A stretch of DNA of 9,492 bases from Bacillota bacterium (GTDB taxonomy: Bacteria; Bacillota_E; Sulfobacillia; Sulfobacillales; Sulfobacillaceae). The stretch covers positions 1 to 9,492 of the forward strand of contig JAKAAL010000109.1 of the NCBI GenBank assembly GCA_021802375.1, written 5' to 3'. The first letter of the stretch is position 1. Each line of letters starts with the position of its first letter. The notes beneath the pieces are model-generated. The model saw only the letters and a list, made by a program, of their open reading frames with translations, was not told the origin of the DNA and searched no databases. Position numbers and translations under genes: made by a program. Shown here one piece after another: positions 6,147-9,492 of the stretch.

Positions 6147-6368
6147 ATGGCACAAGGAAGTAACACTGGCAACCGCGCTTTGGTGCGGGGGGCGGAGCGC
6201 GCACTTGATCAGTTCAAGTACGAAGTCGCTCGCGAAATCGGACTTCAAGGAATTGAAGATGGCTACTGGGGCGAGATCCCGTCCCGGCAGTGCGGCGCTG
6301 TGGGAGGCCACATGGTCCGCAAGATGATTGAAATGGCCGAGCAGCAGATGGCGGGCCGAACCCGTTAA
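6147..6368 (+). CDS. Alpha/beta-type small acid-soluble spore protein (SASP)
   Basis: The product binds DNA in the dormant spore, pushes it towards an A-like form and protects it from UV and chemical damage. After germination, SASPs are degraded by the protease GPR as an amino-acid source. The 73-residue length is normal. Both family signatures are present: KYEVAREIGLQ (24-34), which contains the GPR-type site with cleavage expected between E26 and V27, and SRQCGAVGGHMVRKMIEMAEQQ (46-67), the second DNA-binding helix region. W41 and C49 are unlike the classic Bacillus SASPs; such residues fit the more divergent clostridial-type members. The ATG at 6147 has GGAGGTGA (6134-6141) just upstream. 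The gene has its own candidate promoter and a strong terminator, so it is probably monocistronic. Confidence 0.93.
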   Translation: MAQGSNTGNRALVRGAERALDQFKYEVAREIGLQGIEDGYWGEIPSRQCGAVGGHMVRKMIEMAEQQMAGRTR

Positions 6369-6382
6369 TCGTCCGCGGAATT

Positions 6383-6412
6383 AAAAAAAGGCCGGATTGA
6401 CCGGCCTTTTTT
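6383..6412. terminator. Bidirectional intrinsic terminator between convergent genes
   Basis: GGCCGG (6390-6395) and CCGGCC (6401-6406) form a perfect 6-bp stem around ATTGA. Six T (6407-6412) follow on the + strand, and seven A (6383-6389) precede it, so the minus strand reads a T run after the same stem. The A and T tracts can extend the stem. It lies 14 bases after the SASP stop and 11 bases beyond the end of the minus-strand hydrolase gene, so it should end transcripts from both sides. Confidence 0.9.
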
Positions 6413-6423
6413 CCCTGGTGCCG

Positions 6424-7227
6424 CTAGCCCAGCAAATCGTCGAAAAACGCCAGGGTTTTGGCCCAAGCGTCCCGAGCAGCATCAACGTGGTAGGATACCC
6501 GGGAATCATTGAAGAAGGCGTGTCCCGCGTTCGGATAAATGGCGTACTGATAGGTCTTGCCCAGCTTCTTCATGGATTCCGCCACCGCGGGGACCTGGTC
6601 GGTAATGCGGTGGTCCGTCCCTCCGTAGAATCCGTAGACAGGCACCTCAATGTGGGCCATTTCCTCCTCGGACGGCGCGTCGCCGTAATTGCAGACTGCG
6701 GCCTTGGGCCGATGGTCGTGTGCGGCTAACAGAAACGAGAGGCGGCCGCCCATGCAATACCCAATGGTACCGATGGCCTCGCCATGCCCTGCCGCCCAAT
6801 CAACCCATTCCTTGAGTTGACTGATGAACGGTTGGGGATCGCGCTTCGAGAACAGGCGTCCCAGTGTTTCGCGCACGTTTCCAGCTTGCGGTTGGGGCAG
6901 TCGATCGATGTGCTGGTCGCGCACCTCTGGGTTGGCCCACCCTTCGGGCGGCATGGTGTCTAGGAACCTCTTTACGGCCTGGATTCGCTCAGCGGTGAGC
7001 GACGAGGGTGTTTCGCCCAAGGAATACAAGTCAGGCGCCAAGGCTTGGTAGCCCGCGGTGGCGAAACGATCGGCCATGTCTTGAATATGTTCGTCTACGC
7101 CCCAGATTTCTTGAATCACGATAATGGTGGGGAGAGACTTGTCACCGGCGGCCTCCGGACGGGAGAGATAGGCACGCATGTTTTGCCCATCGAGAGCATT
7201 GGTCACCCATGTGCGATTAATTTTCAT
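6424..7227 (-). CDS. Dienelactone hydrolase family protein (alpha/beta hydrolase)
   Basis: This is a predicted cytoplasmic alpha/beta-hydrolase of 267 residues, slightly longer than the roughly 235 residues of classic dienelactone hydrolases. The family's catalytic triad is present: C158 in GYCMGG, D205 in GGTDHRI and H236 in NAGHAFFND. E40 in VIQEIWGV matches the glutamate that helps control the nucleophile. The classic enzyme opens dienelactone to maleylacetate in chloroaromatic breakdown, but most family members have unknown esterase-like substrates, so the reaction is not assigned. A loop of about 40 residues between about 80 and 125 is longer than in the smallest members. It lies 32 bases downstream of trxB on the same strand and probably shares its transcript. 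AGGTG sits 5 bases before the ATG. A TGGTATTAT extended -10-like sequence (minus strand, 7254-7246) in the gap could give it an extra promoter. Confidence 0.9.
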   Translation of the reverse strand: MKINRTWVTNALDGQNMRAYLSRPEAAGDKSLPTIIVIQEIWGVDEHIQDMADRFATAGYQALAPDLYSLGETPSSLTAERIQAVKRFLDTMPPEGWANPEVRDQHIDRLPQPQAGNVRETLGRLFSKRDPQPFISQLKEWVDWAAGHGEAIGTIGYCMGGRLSFLLAAHDHRPKAAVCNYGDAPSEEEMAHIEVPVYGFYGGTDHRITDQVPAVAESMKKLGKTYQYAIYPNAGHAFFNDSRVSYHVDAARDAWAKTLAFFDDLLG

Positions 7228-7259
7228 GGCGGCACCTACTTCCTTATAATACCAATTGC

Positions 7260-8189
7260 TCAGTCGTTGTGGGCTTCCAGCCAGCGCTCAACATCCATAG
7301 CGGCCTTGCATCCGCTGCCCGCCGCGGTGATGGCCTGGCGGTAATGGGGGTCCGCGACGTCGCCGCAGGCGAATACCCCGTCGACACTGGTTGCGGTGCT
7401 GTCCGGCTTGGTGATGATGTAGCCCACGGCGTTGGTCTCCACCTGACCCTCGAGAAACGCCGTATTCGGTTGATGGCCGATGGAGACGAAGAGACCCTCG
7501 GTTGAGAGAACCTCGGTCTCGCCGGTGTCATTGTGCTTGACTTTGAGCCCGGTGACGCGCTGGTTGTCGTTGATGACCTCGACCGGGGAGGTGTTCATCA
7601 ACCACTTAATCTTGGGGTTTTTGTGCGCCCGATCCTGCATTACCTTCGATGCGCGCAAGGTGTCGCGGCGATGAACAATGGTCACCTCCGAGGCATAGCG
7701 GGTGAGAAAGGTGGCCTCTTCCATCGCGGAATCGCCGCCTCCGACCACAATGATGCGCTTGTTCCTGAAGAAAAACCCGTCGCAGGTCGCACAGGTTGAT
7801 ACGCCGTGGCCCACCATTTCCGCTTCTCCGGGAATGTCCAGCATTTTGGCGGAGGCACCGGTGGAAATGATCAGCGCGGCGGATTCATAGGTCGTACCGT
7901 TGTCCAATGTGACCCGGAACGGACGCTGTGCCATATCCACCGCGGTGGCGCGGCCGTGCACAAATTTGGCCCCGAAGCGCTCGGCCTGTTTTTTCATGGC
8001 GTCCATTAGATCCGGCCCTAAAATACCGTCCGGGAATCCTGGGAAATTTTCGACCTCGGTGGTCAGCATGAGTTGGCCACCCGGCTCGTCCCCCTCTACG
8101 ACGATGGGATTCAAGTTGGCGCGGGCAGCATAGACCGCGGCCGTATATCCCGCCGGCCCTGTACCTAAGATGACAACTTGCTCGCTCAT
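7260..8189 (-). CDS. trxB: Thioredoxin reductase (NADPH)
   Basis: TrxB is a cytoplasmic flavoenzyme that passes electrons from NADPH through FAD and a redox disulfide to thioredoxin. The 309-residue length is standard for the low-molecular-weight bacterial type. In order one sees the FAD-binding GTGPAGYTAAVYAAR (9-23), GGQL (37-40), the redox-active CATCDG with C133 and C136, the NADPH-binding GGGDSAMEEA (150-159), HRRDTLRA (173-180) whose arginines are the usual sign of NADPH rather than NADH preference, and the C-terminal FAD motif VFACGDVAD. The minus-strand start has AAGGAG 7 bases upstream. A TATACT -10-like element and an inverted repeat lie in the leader. No thioredoxin gene is in the window. 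Confidence 0.95.
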   Translation of the reverse strand: MSEQVVILGTGPAGYTAAVYAARANLNPIVVEGDEPGGQLMLTTEVENFPGFPDGILGPDLMDAMKKQAERFGAKFVHGRATAVDMAQRPFRVTLDNGTTYESAALIISTGASAKMLDIPGEAEMVGHGVSTCATCDGFFFRNKRIIVVGGGDSAMEEATFLTRYASEVTIVHRRDTLRASKVMQDRAHKNPKIKWLMNTSPVEVINDNQRVTGLKVKHNDTGETEVLSTEGLFVSIGHQPNTAFLEGQVETNAVGYIITKPDSTATSVDGVFACGDVADPHYRQAITAAGSGCKAAMDVERWLEAHND

Positions 8190-8208
8190 AAGTTCGCTCC
8201 TTCCATGA

Positions 8209-8229
8209 ACCCGGTTCAGCCAGCCGGGT
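8209..8229 (-). repeat. Inverted repeat in the trxB leader
   Basis: ACCCGG (8209-8214) and CCGGGT (8224-8229) are exact inverted repeats 9 bases apart. They lie between the TATACT -10-like element and the trxB Shine-Dalgarno site, so the repeat would be near the 5' end of the trxB mRNA. It could be a stabilising hairpin or an operator; there is no T run, so it is not an obvious attenuator. Confidence 0.4.
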
Positions 8230-8239
8230 ACTGTTACCT

Positions 8240-8245
8240 AGTATA
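8240..8245 (-). promoter_or_regulatory. Candidate -10 element of the trxB promoter
   Basis: On the minus strand this reads TATACT, one mismatch from TATAAT, about 50 bases before the trxB start. The best -35-like hexamer (TTGCGC, minus strand 8265-8260) is only 14 bases away, shorter than usual, so the promoter is not fully convincing. Confidence 0.4.
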
Positions 8246-8344
8246 CCCTTTTGTGGTTGGCGCAATATGGGCATCATGCTCAGTATATCCTTTCTTCATA
8301 CGAATTCGTTACAATGAGTACGCGATCCAAACGGGAGGGACAGT

Positions 8345-8608
8345 GTGAACGGACTAAAGCGATTTTTGGCAGATTCCACGCCATGGAGCCGCCGCAGCAT
8401 TCGCTGGTTTTGGCTGGCGGCGGTTCTGACGCTCATTATGGTGGTGTTGGCGTACGCGCTCTTGTGGCTTGGCGTTCAGGGCAAGGTGCCGGCCGGGGTG
8501 GCACTGCTGGGGCAGGCTGTGTCCGTCGTACTGACGGCGGCGGCATTTTGGGGGGCATATCGGGCGCGGCGTCGGGATATGGAAAAGAAGGGCGGAGAGT
8601 CCTCGTAG
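8345..8608 (+). CDS. Small membrane protein of unknown function (87 aa)
   Basis: I do not recognise a family. The product has a basic N-terminal segment with RR (16-17), two hydrophobic segments (about 21-43 and 48-71) likely to cross the membrane as a hairpin, and a charged tail (RARRRDMEKKGG). By the positive-inside rule both ends would be cytoplasmic. The start is GTG, with GGGAGGG (8333-8339) 5 bases upstream, which is good support for a real gene. It is transcribed away from trxB and is the first of a + strand group with the 43-aa gene and the metallopeptidase. A TACAAT -10-like sequence occurs at 8310-8315 without a clear -35. Confidence 0.7.
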   Translation: MNGLKRFLADSTPWSRRSIRWFWLAAVLTLIMVVLAYALLWLGVQGKVPAGVALLGQAVSVVLTAAAFWGAYRARRRDMEKKGGESS

Positions 8609-8645
8609 CCCACGAGCAAGAGGAGAAGGAAAGTCGCGAAGCTTC

Positions 8646-8656
8646 AGGGAGGAGGG
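8646..8656 (+). promoter_or_regulatory. Strong Shine-Dalgarno site for the 43-aa gene
   Basis: AGGGAGGAGGG contains GGAGG (8651-8655) 6 bases before the TTG at 8662. Its strength is the main evidence that the short frame behind it is translated and that TTG, not the ATG at 8674, is the start. Confidence 0.6.
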
Positions 8657-8661
8657 CGTCT

Positions 8662-8793
8662 TTGGCAGTCGTCATGAAATCGCGAGCATTGCGACGGGCG
8701 CTCCGGGTGGCCATCGCCGTGCTCGTGGTCTGGGGCTTGGTTCATTGGGGACATGAGAGACCGGGGGCGCTTCTGTCCTGGTGGCATGTCTAG
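8662..8793 (+). CDS. Very small single-pass membrane protein (43 aa), function unknown
   Basis: No known family is recognised. The predicted 43-residue product has a basic N-terminus (KSRALRRALR, 6-15), one hydrophobic segment (about 16-29, AIAVLVVWGLVHW) and a short tryptophan-rich tail (SWWHV). The basic N-terminus suggests an N-in orientation or an uncleaved signal-anchor. Support comes from the strong Shine-Dalgarno site before its TTG start, the 53-base gap after the 87-aa gene, and an 8-base overlap with the metallopeptidase gene. Its translation could be coupled to that of the peptidase, which has only a poor site of its own. It could also act mainly as a leader for that coupling. Confidence 0.5.
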   Translation: MAVVMKSRALRRALRVAIAVLVVWGLVHWGHERPGALLSWWHV

Positions 8794-9492
8794 CGGCCGC
8801 ATTACCCTGGGGGGTATTGAATTTGATTATCGCTTGGTGCGAAGCGCCCGCCGCACCGTAAGCCTTGAGCTTACGGGATCTCAAAGTCTTGTCGTTCGTG
8901 TGCCCCATCGGTGGAACGGAAGCGTGCCTGCTTTGATTGAATCCAAGCAAGCTTGGATTATGCAACACGCGGTTCGGTTCCTCCGCATGGGGTTGGAGCG
9001 GCCATCCCTCGTTCCAGGTGGGTGGGGGTATGTGCTGGGGGAGCGATGCAAGATCTTAGTGGGCGAGGTTGAGGACAAATCCGGGGGAAGGGCGATTGCG
9101 CTGGCGGACCTGGGCACCGCGGGGGATCTGCCCAGACACGTGAAGGCCTGGTATCAACACCAGTCTTCCCCCTATCTTCGGGATCGACTCCAAGAATGGA
9201 GCCGGCGTCTCGGCATCGCCTACAGCCGTATGCGGCTGTCCGACGCGACGCGGCGATGGGGGTACTGTCGGGCCGACGGCGTGATTGGCTTGAACTGGCG
9301 ACTTTATCAGTGCCCGCCGTGGGTTGTGGATTACGTCGTTGTGCACGAATTGCTGCACCGGCGCTATCCCCATCATCAAAAGGAGTTCTGGGATGCCGTG
9401 CAGAAAGCGTATCCGGATGCCGAGAAGGCGCGACGCTGGCTTGCCGAGTGGGGGCTCGTACTGATGGACGCCGACCGAATGCATGGATGCCA
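8786..9492 (+). CDS. YgjP/DUF45-type zinc metallopeptidase (M48-like), 3' end outside the window
   Basis: The frame is open from the ATG at 8786 to the right edge, giving 235 residues so far; typical members are 220-250 residues, so little is missing. The zinc motif is HELLH (187-191), with H197 in HHQKEFW as the likely third ligand and E188 as the catalytic base. The preceding RRWGYC (156-161), IGLNWRLYQCPPWVVDYVVVHE order matches the DUF45/YgjP pattern RWGSC...LNWRL...P..V.DYVVVHEL.H. The N-terminal part (about 8-70, with RSARRTVSLEL) resembles the beta-rich start of the family. No signal peptide or membrane helix is seen, so it is probably cytoplasmic. The cellular role of the family is poorly known. 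The start lacks a good Shine-Dalgarno site (only GGTGG at 8780-8784) and overlaps the 43-aa gene. Confidence 0.88.
   Translation, partial: MSSGRITLGGIEFDYRLVRSARRTVSLELTGSQSLVVRVPHRWNGSVPALIESKQAWIMQHAVRFLRMGLERPSLVPGGWGYVLGERCKILVGEVEDKSGGRAIALADLGTAGDLPRHVKAWYQHQSSPYLRDRLQEWSRRLGIAYSRMRLSDATRRWGYCRADGVIGLNWRLYQCPPWVVDYVVVHELLHRRYPHHQKEFWDAVQKAYPDAEKARRWLAEWGLVLMDADRMHGC

Noticed and set aside
8310..8315. TACAAT as a -10 element for the 87-aa gene
   Set aside because: It matches five of six consensus positions and is well placed, but no -35-like hexamer lies 16-18 bases upstream and there is no TGn extension, so it is not listed as a promoter.
8251..8661. Upstream extension of the 43-aa frame, which stays open back to about 8251
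   Set aside because: The extension overlaps the 87-aa membrane gene and its upstream region. Its translation is low-complexity Gly/Arg/Ala, and the strong Shine-Dalgarno site points to the TTG at 8662.
9056..9484. A 142-codon minus-strand frame at the right end
   Set aside because: It lies opposite the clear HELLH metallopeptidase frame, which runs off the window. The minus-strand translation shows no family features.
1..9492. A CRISPR array, transposase, phage gene, tRNA, rRNA or toxin-antitoxin system
   Set aside because: I found no spaced direct repeats, transposase or integrase motifs, cloverleaf-like or rRNA-like segments. Every large frame belongs to a chromosomal metabolic, transport, redox or spore family.

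Overview
This window looks like ordinary chromosomal DNA from a fairly GC-rich, aerobic, endospore-forming member of the Firmicutes. The main evidence is a complete alpha/beta-type small acid-soluble spore protein gene (6147-6368) preceded by a promoter-like site of the forespore sigma type. Strong Gram-positive Shine-Dalgarno sites, frequent GTG/TTG starts and an A-tailed/T-tailed intrinsic terminator fit this. A Sulfobacillus- or Alicyclobacillus-like host is a guess; the sequence alone does not fix the genus.

Left block, + strand (1-3176): the 3' part of a TetR-family regulator, then paaA-paaB-paaC-paaD, the subunits of the ring-1,2-phenylacetyl-CoA epoxidase and its PaaD assembly factor. 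The genes are tightly packed, and all four starts are placed by good Shine-Dalgarno sites. A consensus-like sigma-A promoter (TTGACA, 17 nt, CATAAT) sits inside the last codons of the regulator gene and probably drives paaABCD. An imperfect hairpin with a T-rich tail follows paaD. No paaE reductase, ligase or later pathway gene is in view.

Middle block, + strand (3232-6412): ctaB (heme O synthase) and a DUF420 membrane protein form a likely cytochrome-oxidase assembly pair. Next comes a DHA2-like MFS transporter with a perfect 17-bp palindrome upstream, then the spore protein gene, which probably has its own promoter. A short hairpin with an A tract on one side and a T tract on the other closes this block and the convergent minus-strand block.

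Minus-strand block (6424-8245): trxB (NADPH thioredoxin reductase) is followed downstream by a dienelactone-hydrolase-family enzyme. Upstream of trxB are a TATACT -10-like element and a GC-rich inverted repeat in the leader.

Right block, + strand (8345-9492): two small membrane-protein genes of unknown function (87 and 43 aa), the second overlapping a YgjP/DUF45-type zinc metallopeptidase that runs off the window.

I see no mobile element, CRISPR array, rRNA, tRNA or clearly novel system. No stretch longer than 300 bases lacks a gene. The points most worth a second look are the promoter inside the regulator gene, the missing reductase partner, the ExxH motif in PaaC, the palindrome before the transporter, and the packed small-protein/peptidase cluster.
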